The notes: a model not told the origin generated them from the sequence alone. Counted from the stretch's first letter, positions 34,203 through 44,228 are shown. The stretch is DNA of 64,000 nucleotides from Streptomyces marispadix (GCF_022524345.1 NZ_JAKWJU010000002.1:5446001-5510000), one strand, 5' to 3'. Translations and numbers: made by a program.

Positions 34203-35639
34203 ATGGAGTTTCACGGCCGCAGCGCGGATCTCGACCTGCTGGCACGGGAGTTCGGGATCGTCGCGGACGCCACCGGACCCACCCGGGGAAGGGCCGTGAT
34301 CATGACGGGCCGCCGGAGGGTCGGGAAGTCGAGGCTGGCCCAGGAGTTCTGCGACCGTTCCGGTGCGCCCTACGTGGTCTTCCAGGCGACACGGGGGCGC
34401 AACCCCGCGGCCGAGTGGGACGACTTCACCGCCGCCCTGGCCCAGTCGGCGCTGCCCGGCGCCGAGCTGGTGTCCGGCCTGCGCGCGGGCGACTGGAACC
34501 AGGCGCTGCGCTCCCTGGCGCTGGCCGTCCCCGACGGCACCCCGAGCATCGCGGTGATCGACGAAGTGCCGTGGCTGGTCGAGCAGGACCAGGAGTTCGA
34601 GGGCGCCCTCCAGACCGTCTGGGACCGGCACCTCTCCGCGAAACCGGTGCTGCTGCTGCTGGTCGGCAGCGACATGTCGACGATGGAGGCGCTCCAGTCC
34701 TACGGCCGTCCCTTCTTCGGCAGGGCGGCGAAGATGACCGTGCAGCCGCTGAACGTGGCCGACGTACGGTCGATGACCGGACTGGACGCCGCCGACGCGG
34801 TGGACGCGTCACTGATCACGGGAGGCTTCCCGGAGATCGTCCAGTCCTGGCGGCGGGGAGCGAGCCGTACGGACTTCCTGCGGGAGTCGGTCGCCAACCC
34901 CCTCTCGCCGCTGCTCGCCGCGGGCGAACTCACGCTGCTGGGAGAGTTCCCCGAGGCGTCGCGGTCGCGGGCGGTGCTGGAGGCGATCGGCAGCGGCGAG
35001 CGGACGTTCGGCGCCATCGCCGCACAGGCCGGCGGTACCGGCGCGCTCCCGTCGGGAACGCTCTCGCCGCTGCTGAACACGCTCCAGAGCAAGCGGGTCG
35101 TGGCCGTCGACCTCCCGCTCTCCGTCAAACCGGACAGCAAGAACAAGCGCTACCGCGTGGCAGACCCGTATCTGCGGTTCTGGCTCGCCTTCCTCCAGCG
35201 CAGCATCCCCCTCATCGAACGCGGCCGAGGCGATCTGGCCCTGGAACGCATCGAGCGTTCCTGGACGACGTGGCGCGGCCGGGCGATCGAGCCCTTCATA
35301 AGGGAGTCGCTGCTGCGCCTGGCGCCGCGCGCCTGGCCCGGGACGGAGGCCGTGGGCGGCTGGTGGAACCGGCAGAACAACCCCGAGGTGGATCTGGTCG
35401 GCGCGGACCGCGAACCCGTCGCCGCACACGTGCACTTCGCGGGTTCGGTGAAGTGGCTGGAGACGCAGGCGTTCGGGCGGCGCGAGTACGAGGCGCTGGT
35501 CCGCGACGCGGCCGCCGTTCCCGGCACCACGGAGGACACCCCGCTGGTGGCCGTGTCACGGTGCGGCGTGGAGGACGGCCTGCCGCTCGCGGCGAGCTGG
35601 GGTCCGGAGGACCTCGTCCGGGCCTGGCAGCCGAGCTGA
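34203..35639 (+). CDS. AAA/archaeal-type ATPase with DUF234 domain
   Basis: 478 residues. FHGRSADLDLLAREF and TGRRRVGKSRLAQEF (Walker A) open a STAND-like archaeal ATPase domain; IAVIDEVPWL is Walker B. A winged-helix segment (RTFGAIAAQAGGTG, LLNTLQSKRVVAVDLPL) is followed by YRVADPYLRFWLAFLQRS and the DUF234 endonuclease-like end, WWNRQNNPEVDLVGADREPVAAH, whose PEVD and following acidic residues resemble a PD-(D/E)xK core. GGAGGG precedes the ATG at 34203. Such proteins are widespread and unassigned; a nucleic-acid-related or defence role is only a possibility. Confidence 0.88.
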   Translation: MEFHGRSADLDLLAREFGIVADATGPTRGRAVIMTGRRRVGKSRLAQEFCDRSGAPYVVFQATRGRNPAAEWDDFTAALAQSALPGAELVSGLRAGDWNQALRSLALAVPDGTPSIAVIDEVPWLVEQDQEFEGALQTVWDRHLSAKPVLLLLVGSDMSTMEALQSYGRPFFGRAAKMTVQPLNVADVRSMTGLDAADAVDASLITGGFPEIVQSWRRGASRTDFLRESVANPLSPLLAAGELTLLGEFPEASRSRAVLEAIGSGERTFGAIAAQAGGTGALPSGTLSPLLNTLQSKRVVAVDLPLSVKPDSKNKRYRVADPYLRFWLAFLQRSIPLIERGRGDLALERIERSWTTWRGRAIEPFIRESLLRLAPRAWPGTEAVGGWWNRQNNPEVDLVGADREPVAAHVHFAGSVKWLETQAFGRREYEALVRDAAAVPGTTEDTPLVAVSRCGVEDGLPLAASWGPEDLVRAWQPS

Positions 35640-35844
35640 CGCCTCTCGGCCGTACCCACGCCCGTCGGCAGTACCGACGCCGCACGGTCTCAACTGACGC
35701 CCCCTCGGCCCGAGATCCCCGCCCGGCGGATCGAAGTTCGAACGGTCCGGTGACGTGCCGTCCGCCTTCCCCGCCACGGCACGGCCCGCGCCCTAGCGTC
35801 GAGCCGACGGGCCGCCCGGCCCTCGTGGCACCGCGGAGGATGGG

Positions 35845-37371
35845 ATGCAGGCCGACGACCACCCGGCGAACGGCGACGGAACCCCGGAGCGGGGCGGCAA
35901 GCCCCCGGCGCGAGGCGGCGACCCCGCGCGGGCGCGGGGCGACGAACCCCTGCCCCACGCCGACGAACCCCCGGCCCATGGCGACGAACCCCCGCCCCAT
36001 GGCGACGAACCCCCGCCGCACGGTGGCGAACTGCCGCCGCGCAGCGGCGGACCCGCGGGGAACTCCCGCCCGGCGAACGCGTCCCGGCACCGGCCGCCGC
36101 CGGGACCCACCCGCCCCGCCTTCTGGCGCAGCCCGCTGCGCGGACCATGGCTGACCTCGGTGTTCGGGCTGGTGCTGCTCGTCGGAATCACCGTGCTGTT
36201 CGTGACGGGACTGCTCTCCTACGCCGCCTACAACCCGGGCCTCGGGCCGCCCAACGACAAGACCCCCGACAAGGGCTGGCTCGGCTTCTATCTCTTCCCC
36301 TGGCCGACCGACCCGCCGTGGCTCTACCGCCTCAACCAGGGCGTACACGTCACCCTCGGGGTCGTACTGGTTCCGGTGCTGCTGGCGAAGCTGTGGTCGG
36401 TCGTGCCGAAGCTGTTCACCTGGCCGCCGGTACGGTCCCTGGGCCACGCCCTGGAACGGCTGTCGCTGCTGCTGCTCGTGGGCGGCGCGCTCTTCGAGTT
36501 CGCCACCGGCCTGCTGGACGTGCAGCTCGACTACGTCTTCCCCGGCTCCTTCTACACCCTGCACTTCTACGGAGCGTGGGTCTTCATCGGCGCCTTCGTC
36601 GTCCACATCGCCTTCCGCATCCCCGTCATGGTGCGTGCGCTGCGCAGCCGGGACCTCCGTGCCGAGCTGCGCACGCCCGCACGCCGCACCGAACCGGAGT
36701 CCCAAGTGGCCGACCCGACCGGTCTGGTGGCCCCCGAACCCGCGCCCGCGACGATGTCGAGACGCGGCGCCCTGGGCATGGTGGGCGCGGGCTCGCTCGT
36801 GCTGTTCGCGGTGACCGCGGGTCAGAGCGTCGGCGGCTCGCTTCGGGAGACGGCGGTGCTGGCCCCGCGGCACACCGACCCGGCGCCCGGCCCCAACGGC
36901 TTCCAGATCAACAAGACCGCACGGGCCCGCGGCATCCGCGCCTCAGACATCGGCGACCGCTGGCGGCTGACGGTACGCGCCGGGGGACAGGAGAAGGTAC
37001 TCACCCGGCAGCAGCTTCTGGACCTGCCGCAGCACACCGCCGCGCTGCCCATCGCCTGCGTGGAGGGCTGGTCCACGGAGGACCAGCAGTGGAGCGGCGT
37101 ACGGCTGAGGACGCTGGCCGCCCTGGTGGGCCTGAGCGAGGACGAAGCACCGGACGTCTTCGTCGAATCGGCGCAACGCGGCGGCTCGTTCGGTTCGGCG
37201 GGCCTGCGCGACAACCAGGTGCGCGACCCGCGCTCGCTGCTCGCCCTGCGCGTCAACGGCGCGGATCTCTCACCCGACCACGGATATCCAGCGCGGGTCA
37301 TCGTCCCGGCCAATCCCGGCGTCAACAACACCAAGTGGGTCACCCGTCTCACCTTCGGAGCACGGTCATGA
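35845..37371 (+). CDS. Membrane molybdopterin-dependent oxidoreductase (sulfite-oxidase fold)
   Basis: 508 residues. The cytoplasmic N-terminus has DEPP-type repeats encoded by 24-bp-like units. A cytochrome-b561-like membrane part follows, with segments near residues 110-133, 160-195 and 215-265, including histidines (GVHVTLG, LHFYGAW, FVVHIAF). After SRRGALGMVGAGSLVLF comes an extracytoplasmic sulfite-oxidase-type Moco domain with LPIACVEGWSTEDQQWSGVRL, where the Cys is the Mo ligand, and ARVIVPANPGVNNTKWVTRL. It probably oxidises or reduces a small substrate with electrons passed through the membrane part. The ATG at 35845 follows GGAGG; overlaps the next gene by ATGA. Confidence 0.88.
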   Translation: MQADDHPANGDGTPERGGKPPARGGDPARARGDEPLPHADEPPAHGDEPPPHGDEPPPHGGELPPRSGGPAGNSRPANASRHRPPPGPTRPAFWRSPLRGPWLTSVFGLVLLVGITVLFVTGLLSYAAYNPGLGPPNDKTPDKGWLGFYLFPWPTDPPWLYRLNQGVHVTLGVVLVPVLLAKLWSVVPKLFTWPPVRSLGHALERLSLLLLVGGALFEFATGLLDVQLDYVFPGSFYTLHFYGAWVFIGAFVVHIAFRIPVMVRALRSRDLRAELRTPARRTEPESQVADPTGLVAPEPAPATMSRRGALGMVGAGSLVLFAVTAGQSVGGSLRETAVLAPRHTDPAPGPNGFQINKTARARGIRASDIGDRWRLTVRAGGQEKVLTRQQLLDLPQHTAALPIACVEGWSTEDQQWSGVRLRTLAALVGLSEDEAPDVFVESAQRGGSFGSAGLRDNQVRDPRSLLALRVNGADLSPDHGYPARVIVPANPGVNNTKWVTRLTFGARS

Positions 37372-37883
37372 GGCGGGACGAGCAGGAAGCCGGTCCCGGA
37401 CTGCGGCTGCGGGCGCGCTACGGGGCCTCGCCGCTCCATCTGCTGCTGGTGCTCTGCTCGTTCGCGCTCGCCGCCTACGCCGGTATCCGGCTGCTGGACG
37501 GGCATCCGCTGGGCGTCGTGCTGTGGTTCGTGGGCGCGGCCGTGCTGCACGACCTCGTACTGGTGCCGCTCTACTCCCTCGCCGACCGCGCCCTGCGCGC
37601 AGCTCCCGTACGTACTTCGAGAGCCCGTACACGCGACGCGGCGGCATGGCGGGAGCAGGTCAACTACGTGCGGGTGCCCGCCTTCGTCTCGCTGGTGCTG
37701 CTGCTCGTCTGGTATCCGCTCATCCTCGACAGGGTCGGCCACTACGCCTCGTACACCGGTCTGGAACCTGGTGTCTTTCTGGGGCGCTGGCTGCTGGTCA
37801 CCGCGGCGCTGTTCGCCGTCTCGGCGCTGTGTCTGGTGGCCCGTGCGGTACGGGGCGGCGCGCGGCGGCGTGAGGGCGGCTGA
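37368..37883 (+). CDS. Small membrane protein partner of the molybdopterin oxidoreductase
   Basis: 171 residues with four hydrophobic segments (LHLLLVLCSFALAAYAGIRLL, LGVVLWFVGAAVLHDLVLVPL, VPAFVSLVLLLVWYPLIL, LLVTAALFAVSALCLVARA) and Arg-rich loops. The start codon overlaps the stop of the Moco gene, so it is translationally coupled and probably an assembly or electron-transfer partner. Family not recognised. Confidence 0.8.
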   Translation: MRRDEQEAGPGLRLRARYGASPLHLLLVLCSFALAAYAGIRLLDGHPLGVVLWFVGAAVLHDLVLVPLYSLADRALRAAPVRTSRARTRDAAAWREQVNYVRVPAFVSLVLLLVWYPLILDRVGHYASYTGLEPGVFLGRWLLVTAALFAVSALCLVARAVRGGARRREGG

Positions 37884-38090
37884 AGGCCGTGCCGCAACTG
37901 CTGGGCGGTTGGTGAGAGGCGGGCGGTCACGGGCCGATGCGCGCGCAGACCGATGAGTTTCCCGGCGGGTCCGGGTCGGCATCAAGACGCACCTGACACC
38001 ACACCTACCGGGGCATGCTGGGCCGGTTTGCCGGCGCTGCTTCACCGGCGCCCGCCGGGCGAGTGTGCCTCGTCGACCCAAGGATGTGAC

Positions 38091-38612
38091 ATGTTCGCCG
38101 CTGAACCGGATGCCGTGCTGGGGCCGTTCTCCTCTCCGGGAGCGCAAGCGACGCCGTGGGCATCGGCGTTGGCGGTCCTCGGTGAGGCGGAGGTGTTCTG
38201 GCTCTCCACGGTGCGGCCTGACGGGCGACCGCACGTGACGCCGTTGCTGGGGGTCTGGAGTCTGGGCGGCATGTGCTTCACCACGGGTGGCCAGGAGCGA
38301 AAGGCGCGGAATCTGGAGCGCAATCCCCGCTGTGTGCTGACGACTGGCACCAACGCCTTGACGGGTGTGGACGTCGTCATCGAGGGGGTCGCATCCGAAG
38401 TGGACGGGCGCTCCGAGCGTGAACAGGCCGTCGCGGACTTCGAGCGTAAATACGGCACGCATCTGACCAGTCCCGAGGGGGCCTGGTATGGGTTGGGCGA
38501 CTCGGTCATCGCCGGCGCCACGAGGCTGTACCGAGTCGCGCCGACTGTCGGATTCGCGTTCGGCAAGCTGCCGACGTCCAGCCAGACTCGCTACACGTGG
38601 CCGAGCCCATGA
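38091..38612 (+). CDS. Pyridoxamine 5'-phosphate oxidase (PPOX) family protein
   Basis: 173 residues. FWLSTVRPDGRPHVTPLLGVW, FTTGGQERKARNLERNPRCVLTTG and the late LYRVAPTVGFAFGK match the FMN- or F420-binding split-barrel family annotated PPOX-like. Members reduce diverse substrates. The ATG at 38091 has AGGATG just upstream; its stop overlaps the start of the beta-lactamase-like gene (ATGA). This operon is slightly less GC-biased than its neighbours. Confidence 0.9.
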   Translation: MFAAEPDAVLGPFSSPGAQATPWASALAVLGEAEVFWLSTVRPDGRPHVTPLLGVWSLGGMCFTTGGQERKARNLERNPRCVLTTGTNALTGVDVVIEGVASEVDGRSEREQAVADFERKYGTHLTSPEGAWYGLGDSVIAGATRLYRVAPTVGFAFGKLPTSSQTRYTWPSP

Positions 38613-39706
38613 CGACGACGCTCTCACTCCAGCGCAAGATCCAGAGCGTCCTCGACGAACTCGTCGATACCGGAGCCGAATCCGGCTTGCAGGTTGCCGT
38701 CTACCACCACGGTGCTCTTGTCGTCGACGCCGTCGCCGGTGCCGCCGACAGCCGGACCGGGCGGATGGCGACCTCGAAGACCCCGTTCTTCAGCTTCTCC
38801 TCCGGCAAGGTCATGACATCGCTGATCGCCCACCTGCTCGTCAGGACGGGCGCCGTCGGATACGACACGCAACTCGTCGACCTGTGGCCGGAGTTCGCGG
38901 CCCACGGCAAGGAGGCGACGACGCTACGGCACGTGCTGACACACTCGGCCGGCGTCCCGGCGATGCCTCGTGGAGTCGGCCCTGCCGACCTGACCGACTG
39001 GTCGCGGGTCTGCACCGCGATCGCCGGAGCCGAACCGCGGTGGCGGCCCGGGGCCGAGACCGGGTACCACTCGTTCACCTTCGGCTTCCTCGTCGGCGAA
39101 GTAGCACGCCGGGCCACGGGCAGACCGATGCGGCAGCTCCTGCACGAGTGGATCACCGCGCCCCTGGGCCTCGACGGTGAGCTGTACTTCGGCGTGCCCC
39201 GAACCGACCTTGCCCGGCTGGCACGACTCGAAGACGCCGCACCGCCCCCGGCCGCCCCGCCTGACGGCGATGCCGTTCTCGCGCCCTGGGAGATGCAACC
39301 GACCGCGGCGATGGGCAACAGCCACGACATCCTGCAAGCGGACATCCCCTCGGTCGGCACCTTCACCGCGCGGGGAATCGCCGCCATGAACGCCGCGGTC
39401 CTCGACGGCCGGCTCATCGACGCGGACCAGCTCGAGGAGTTGACGGCGGTGGCCTTCGACGGCACCGACCAGGTCTTCGGCAACCATGCGCGGCTGGCGC
39501 TGGGCTATCCACTCGGCCGCATCGGTACGCGGCCGGACGAGACACCCACCACGTTCGGCTGGGTCGGTGGCGGCGGCAGCTACGTCTATGCCGATACCGC
39601 CACCTGCACCTCCTTCGCCATGACCAAGACGCGACTCACCCCGCACTTCGACACCGCACAGCGACTCGCGGACCTGACCGCGGCCGAGATCGCCCCACAC
39701 GCTTGA
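38609..39706 (+). CDS. Serine hydrolase (beta-lactamase/class C fold)
   Basis: 365 residues. FSFSSGKVMTSLIAHLL carries the SxxK nucleophile pair, YHSFTFGFLVGEV the YxN-like Tyr region, and TFGWVGGGGSYVYAD the KTG-equivalent strand. This is the beta-lactamase-related esterase/peptidase class. No signal peptide is apparent, so it is probably cytoplasmic. The ATG at 38609 overlaps the upstream stop; a GTG at 38597 is the alternative. Confidence 0.9.
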   Translation: MTTTLSLQRKIQSVLDELVDTGAESGLQVAVYHHGALVVDAVAGAADSRTGRMATSKTPFFSFSSGKVMTSLIAHLLVRTGAVGYDTQLVDLWPEFAAHGKEATTLRHVLTHSAGVPAMPRGVGPADLTDWSRVCTAIAGAEPRWRPGAETGYHSFTFGFLVGEVARRATGRPMRQLLHEWITAPLGLDGELYFGVPRTDLARLARLEDAAPPPAAPPDGDAVLAPWEMQPTAAMGNSHDILQADIPSVGTFTARGIAAMNAAVLDGRLIDADQLEELTAVAFDGTDQVFGNHARLALGYPLGRIGTRPDETPTTFGWVGGGGSYVYADTATCTSFAMTKTRLTPHFDTAQRLADLTAAEIAPHA

Positions 39707-39716
39707 GTGCCGACAC

Positions 39717-39754
39717 GGGAGGGGGCAGCCCCCGATGCACCAGGGCTCCCTCCC
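39717..39754. terminator. Bidirectional terminator between convergent genes
   Basis: GGGAGGG at 39717-39723 and CCCTCCC at 39748-39754 pair, with an internal GGGGGCAGCCCCC mini-hairpin. Confidence 0.6.
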
Positions 39755-39776
39755 GGCTCTCACCTCTCGTACGCGT

Positions 39777-41972
39777 TCACTCCCGTGTGCGCGCCCGGCG
39801 CCGTACGACGGCGAACCCGTGGGCGGGGACGGTGACTTGGACACGGGACTCGTTCCCGGTCAGCGCACGGCGGCCGACGAGCCGCGCTCGTACGTCGTAC
39901 AGCTCGACGGTGACGTCGCCCTGCCCCGGCAGCGACACGGTGGCCGAGTGCGGTGCGCCGTCACCGTTGTGCAGCAGGCCCAGAGATCCGTACGCACCGG
40001 ACAGCAGCAGACGCGCCACCACGGGCCTTACGAGCACCGCATCCACCCGCAGCGGACGCTCTCCCACGTCCTTCGCCTCGGCCCGCAGCACCCCGCCGGG
40101 CCGGAAGGCGCCCGGGAGCGCCACCGGAAGCAGCGCGCCCGGCACGGCGGAGACGCCCTGTTCGCCGCCGGTGCCGTGGTCGACGGACGCCGAGCCCGAA
40201 CTCGTCGCGCGGCGAGGGGAGTCGAGGGCTCCGTTCCACACGGTCCTGCCCGCGTTACGGTCGTCGACGAGATTCACCACCGGCGAGGCGAGCAGCGGCC
40301 CCTCGCCGTCCGGCAGCGTCCACGCCAGGGAGCCGCCCTCGCGCAGCGCGGCATAGGCGCCTCCGCTGTACTCGGACTCGCCCGTGGCGGGCGAGGAGGG
40401 CCGCACCACCTGCGCGGCGCCCGCCGACTCGGCCTTCTCCGCCTCCAGTACGCGCAGCCCGTCCCGCCGCATCGCACCCCCGAGATCCACGGCGGCACGT
40501 GCGTGGTCGGCAGGCGAGTCCGCCATGCCGCTCCCGGGCGGCGGGCCGTCCGCGAGCGAGTCCAGCGCGAGCATCGACAGCAGCCCGTGAATCGTGGACT
40601 CCGCACCGGAGTTGCGGTTGATCACGCCGTCCGGGGAGATCCCGTCGAAGGTGACGCCGGTGTCCGGGTCGTAGACCGCCTCGCCCGCGGCGTTCGCACC
40701 GAAATACCAGGCAGCGGTGAGCGCCGCCAGCGGATAGAGGCCGGGCGCGCCGCCGCCGTCCGCCACGGCGAGCAGCGCCCGCAGCCGTGAGTCGACGCCG
40801 TAGGCGATCTGGCTGCGGTCGACGGGCGCGGGGCCCCAGCCGTTGTCGCAGCCGCCTGCCGTCAGCAGCTCGGGAGTGAAGCCCGCCGTGTCCGCGAGGG
40901 CCGGGCGCAGCAGTGCGGGACGGCCCAGCGCGTCCGCGGCGGCGGCGAGCGCGGTGGGCATCTGCGCACCCCACGCGTGCCATTGGGAGCGCGACGCGGC
41001 GCCGGGCAGCAGCGCGCCATGGGGCCACTGCCCGGGACGACCGGACGCCATAGCCGCGACCGCCTCCGCGAAACGGGCCGCCGCGGTGCGGGCACGGTCG
41101 CCGCCTCCTGCCCGGATATAGGCGGCGAGCCCCAGCAACGCCTCCGAAGTGGCGTCCGCGCCACGGGTGATGAGCCATCCCGGCACGCGGTGCCCGTCGG
41201 CGGTCTCCCACGTCCCGTACCGGGACAGCACATCGCGTTCCAGCGCGGTGAGGCCCAGTTCGAGCCGGTTGCGCAGGAACGCGCCGAAGGCGGGCTCCTC
41301 ATGACGGAACGACTCGTAGCCCTCGCCGAGCGCCCATACGAGGCGGGCCAGCCAGTACGAAGGGCCGGAGTCGGAGGGGTCGGGCTTCTCCGGCGGGTAG
41401 GCGCTGCGGGTGAGGGTGCCGTCGGCCTGCTGCCACAGCACGACGTTGCCGGCGTGCGGGCCGGTGGTGGTCTGCAAGTAGCAGACGCCGCGCAGCAGTT
41501 GGCGTGCGGAGCGCCGTGAGCGCGCTGAGCCCGTCAGCCGCCAGTGGCGCAGCTGGACGACGGCGGCGCGCGCCATGTCGTCGGCGTTGTAGGCGCCCTG
41601 GGCGTAGTGCCCTGTCTCCGGGTCCAGCTTGCCGCCGCCGATACGCCGGTACGAGCCGTCCGCACGGCGCTCGGCGTACGTCCACAGCGCGCCGAGCGCG
41701 GGCTCCTCACGCAGCCGGTAGGTGTCGTGCCCGGGAACGGGACGCGGCTCCACCGTGTCGCCGAGGAATTCGAGGTGGGCGGTGTTGGCGAGCGGGGTGC
41801 GGTTCGTAGGGCCGTACGGCGGGCCGTCCGCTGCCGCTGCCCGCGTGGCCGGTGCGCCGAGCAGGGACCAGACCGGTGGTACGGCGCCGAGGGCGAGCAG
41901 TCCTCTGCGGGAGAGGCCGGGGGCGCCGGGCCCGTACGGCGACCTGGACCCTTCGGGCGTGGGCTGATTCAT
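39777..41972 (-). CDS. Tat-exported protein with helical-barrel glycosidase-like architecture
   Basis: 731 residues. LSRRGLLALGAVPPVWSLLG is a Tat signal followed by an Ala-rich cleavage region (near ATRAAAA, residue ~38). Repeated helical segments (YNADDMARAAVVQLRHW, SYWLARLVWALGEGYESF, SEALLGLAAYIRAGG, ESTIHGLLSMLALD) suggest an (alpha/alpha)6-type barrel. The last ~230 residues are beta-rich (SLAWTLPDGEGPL, VTVELYDVRARLVG) and resemble a carbohydrate-active C-terminal domain. I do not recognise a defined family; cell-surface polysaccharide processing is a guess. The ATG at 41972 follows GAGGA. Confidence 0.8.
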   Translation of the reverse strand: MNQPTPEGSRSPYGPGAPGLSRRGLLALGAVPPVWSLLGAPATRAAAADGPPYGPTNRTPLANTAHLEFLGDTVEPRPVPGHDTYRLREEPALGALWTYAERRADGSYRRIGGGKLDPETGHYAQGAYNADDMARAAVVQLRHWRLTGSARSRRSARQLLRGVCYLQTTTGPHAGNVVLWQQADGTLTRSAYPPEKPDPSDSGPSYWLARLVWALGEGYESFRHEEPAFGAFLRNRLELGLTALERDVLSRYGTWETADGHRVPGWLITRGADATSEALLGLAAYIRAGGGDRARTAAARFAEAVAAMASGRPGQWPHGALLPGAASRSQWHAWGAQMPTALAAAADALGRPALLRPALADTAGFTPELLTAGGCDNGWGPAPVDRSQIAYGVDSRLRALLAVADGGGAPGLYPLAALTAAWYFGANAAGEAVYDPDTGVTFDGISPDGVINRNSGAESTIHGLLSMLALDSLADGPPPGSGMADSPADHARAAVDLGGAMRRDGLRVLEAEKAESAGAAQVVRPSSPATGESEYSGGAYAALREGGSLAWTLPDGEGPLLASPVVNLVDDRNAGRTVWNGALDSPRRATSSGSASVDHGTGGEQGVSAVPGALLPVALPGAFRPGGVLRAEAKDVGERPLRVDAVLVRPVVARLLLSGAYGSLGLLHNGDGAPHSATVSLPGQGDVTVELYDVRARLVGRRALTGNESRVQVTVPAHGFAVVRRRARTRE

Positions 41973-42030
41973 GGCTGCGGCAAGTCCTCGTCTGTGGGCG
42001 CCGGTTGGGAAGGCTCGCACCCTGCCCCGT

Positions 42031-42792
42031 TTAAATCGGTTTAGACAAGGGCTTGGACGGACGGGTCTCCTTATGGCCGAGATCGACGAGCCGGTAGTCG
42101 GTGAGGCGGAGGAGGAGTTTGCCCGCGCGGACCCAGCCGATGGCGGGGTTGTCGAAGGTGACGGAGACGGCGTCGACGGGGACGGGGCGCGGGGAGCCCG
42201 GGCGGTACAACGCGCCGCAGACGCCTGCCTGTTCGACTGCGCGCACTCGTACGGCGGTGAACCCGGCCCGCAGCCGCGGGCATTCGCGTACGGCGATGTG
42301 CGCGCACGGCAGGCAGACGGGCGGGTGTTCGGTGACGATGCCGCCGGGTCCCGGGCCGGCGGCGGGATCGAGTGCTTCGGCGAGGAGCCAGAGGACGCCG
42401 TCGGGGTCGCGGTCGGCGGGGTCGCCGCAGACGTGGCAGAGCAGCAACTCCATGGCGTTGCGCTGCCGAAGCGGGTGGAGGCGGCCGAACTGCGGTACGC
42501 CTTTGCCGGGTTGGAAGGGGACGCGGTCCCACAGGACGCCGTGGGCGTCGCGGTCGTAGCGGCGTTCGTGCACGAAGGCGATGCGGCCTTTGCGTTCGAC
42601 GACCTGGGGACGCGGTGCTTGATCCTCTGCGCTCCAACGCGCGATGAAGGGCACCACGGTCGGGCGGCGAAGTGGCTTGGCGGCTGCGGGATTCGGGGTC
42701 GGCGGGTTGGGCATGCGGGGTTCTTCCGTATCCGGCAATCCGGCATCTGTCCCGGCGGCCGGTTCACGGAGCGGGTGGAGTTGTGCGTTCAC
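42031..42792 (-). CDS. Unknown protein with CxxC motifs
   Basis: 253 residues. The centre has LLCHVCGDPADRDPDGVLWLL and PVCLPCAHIAVRECPRL, two CxxC-type pairs likely forming a zinc site, then FDNPAIGWVRAGKLLLRLTDYRLVDLG. The GTG at 42792 is preceded by GGAGG at good spacing. It is divergent from the XRE-TPR regulator. Similar proteins are, as I recall, common in streptomycete accessory regions and unassigned. Confidence 0.75.
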   Translation of the reverse strand: MNAQLHPLREPAAGTDAGLPDTEEPRMPNPPTPNPAAAKPLRRPTVVPFIARWSAEDQAPRPQVVERKGRIAFVHERRYDRDAHGVLWDRVPFQPGKGVPQFGRLHPLRQRNAMELLLCHVCGDPADRDPDGVLWLLAEALDPAAGPGPGGIVTEHPPVCLPCAHIAVRECPRLRAGFTAVRVRAVEQAGVCGALYRPGSPRPVPVDAVSVTFDNPAIGWVRAGKLLLRLTDYRLVDLGHKETRPSKPLSKPI

Positions 42793-42950
42793 GGGGAGCC
42801 TCCGAGCGGTTCGGAACTTGTGTCCACCACTCAACGCAGTGGCGTATGCGCTCCGGAATGGCGAAGCGCGCACACCCTGTGTTCACACACCATGACGAGT
42901 TGATTACTTCTTTACTTTCCGTATTGGTTGTATCGCCTTACGGTGAGCAC

Positions 42951-44228
42951 ATGGCGCGCACCCGCAATCGAGCACTGGCCGCCTGGATGAGCGAACACGA
43001 AGTCACAGCACAGGGGCTGTCCGACCTGGTCAACGACGCATTACGAGAACTCACCGGACGGGACGGGAAGACCTCCGAGCGCACCGTGTTCCGGTGGCTC
43101 TCCGGCGAGAACCAGTGGCCGCAGGCCGCCCAACGTGCGGCGCTACAGTCCGTCACGGGATGCCCCGCGACGGACCTGGGATTCGTCCCGCGGTGCCGCG
43201 CTCCAGCATCCCCGGCACAGCAGGAGGACCCTGTGCACCGTCGCTCTTTCATCACGGCGACGACCGGCGCAACAGCCGCTGCCACGCCGCTGGTTGCTGC
43301 GCGGCCCTTCGCCGTGGGCACTACGGACGTGATGCGGCTCCGTGCCGGGCTGGACGACCTGACTGTCTTAGACGCGTCCAAGGGAGGGCACGAAGCGCTG
43401 GAACGGGCCGCGCTCAAGGGAGCGTCTAGCGCTATGGAGAAACAGCACAAGGCGGCCTCACAGCGCATCCGTAAGCGCTTGTTCAGCGTCGCGGCCGAGT
43501 ACACGACGGCGGCAGCCTGGTCGGCGGTAGACGCAAGGCAGTTGGAACGCGCGAGGGAACATCTGAACAGGGCCTTGTACATGGCGAGGTTGGCTCGTGA
43601 CTCGATCGCTGAACTGGACGTGTGGAATGTCTTCGCGATGCTCGCTCGCCAACAACAGCGTCACACCGAGGCAGTTGACTCCGGCCGGGCGGCGCAGGCA
43701 ACAGCGGTCGCACGCCGGGACCCGCTGTTCGCCTCGCTTGCGCACGCTCGGACGGCCATCGGACACGCCAACTGCGAGGAGCGGCAAGCCGCCTTGCTTT
43801 CTCTCGGGCATGCCAAGGAAGCGTTGAACAAGGCCGTGAAAGGCGCCCCACGACCAAGTTGGATTGCCTTTTACGGACGGGCTGAACTGCTGGCGATCAG
43901 CGCGATCGTGCACGACCGTCTCGGCGATCCAGTACACGCGGAGGCGGCCTCGCACCAGGCACTGGCCGCCATTCCACGGCAGTTCCGCCGCAACCGTGCC
44001 CTCGCGACAGTGCAACTTGCGCTGACACAGGTTCATCAGCGAGATGTGGAGCAAGCGTGCGAAACCGCAGGTGACGTCTTCGCCCTCATGGAAGGCGACT
44101 CAATTCCCGGTCGGATGCGATCGCTGCTTGGCGACTTTCAGCGTGACTTGATCGCAACTGCGCCGAAGGCCTCGGCCACACGAGACTGGATCGACCGCTA
44201 TCGATCCGAATGGAGCCGCAAGCAATGA
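42951..44228 (+). CDS. XRE-type DNA-binding protein with TPR-like repeats
   Basis: 425 residues. The N-terminus (RALAAWMSEHEVTAQGLSDLVNDALREL, SERTVFRWLSGENQWP) is a helix-turn-helix of the kind found in streptomycete regulators. After HRRSFITATTGATAAATPL (Tat-like in look but internal), the rest is helical TPR-like repeats (QLERAREHLNRALYMARLA, RAELLAISAIVHDRLGDPVHAEAA). Codon bias is weaker than in its neighbours. The upstream region (42896-42945) is AT-rich and likely holds the promoter. Its stop overlaps the GNAT start (ATGA). Confidence 0.85.
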   Translation: MARTRNRALAAWMSEHEVTAQGLSDLVNDALRELTGRDGKTSERTVFRWLSGENQWPQAAQRAALQSVTGCPATDLGFVPRCRAPASPAQQEDPVHRRSFITATTGATAAATPLVAARPFAVGTTDVMRLRAGLDDLTVLDASKGGHEALERAALKGASSAMEKQHKAASQRIRKRLFSVAAEYTTAAAWSAVDARQLERAREHLNRALYMARLARDSIAELDVWNVFAMLARQQQRHTEAVDSGRAAQATAVARRDPLFASLAHARTAIGHANCEERQAALLSLGHAKEALNKAVKGAPRPSWIAFYGRAELLAISAIVHDRLGDPVHAEAASHQALAAIPRQFRRNRALATVQLALTQVHQRDVEQACETAGDVFALMEGDSIPGRMRSLLGDFQRDLIATAPKASATRDWIDRYRSEWSRKQ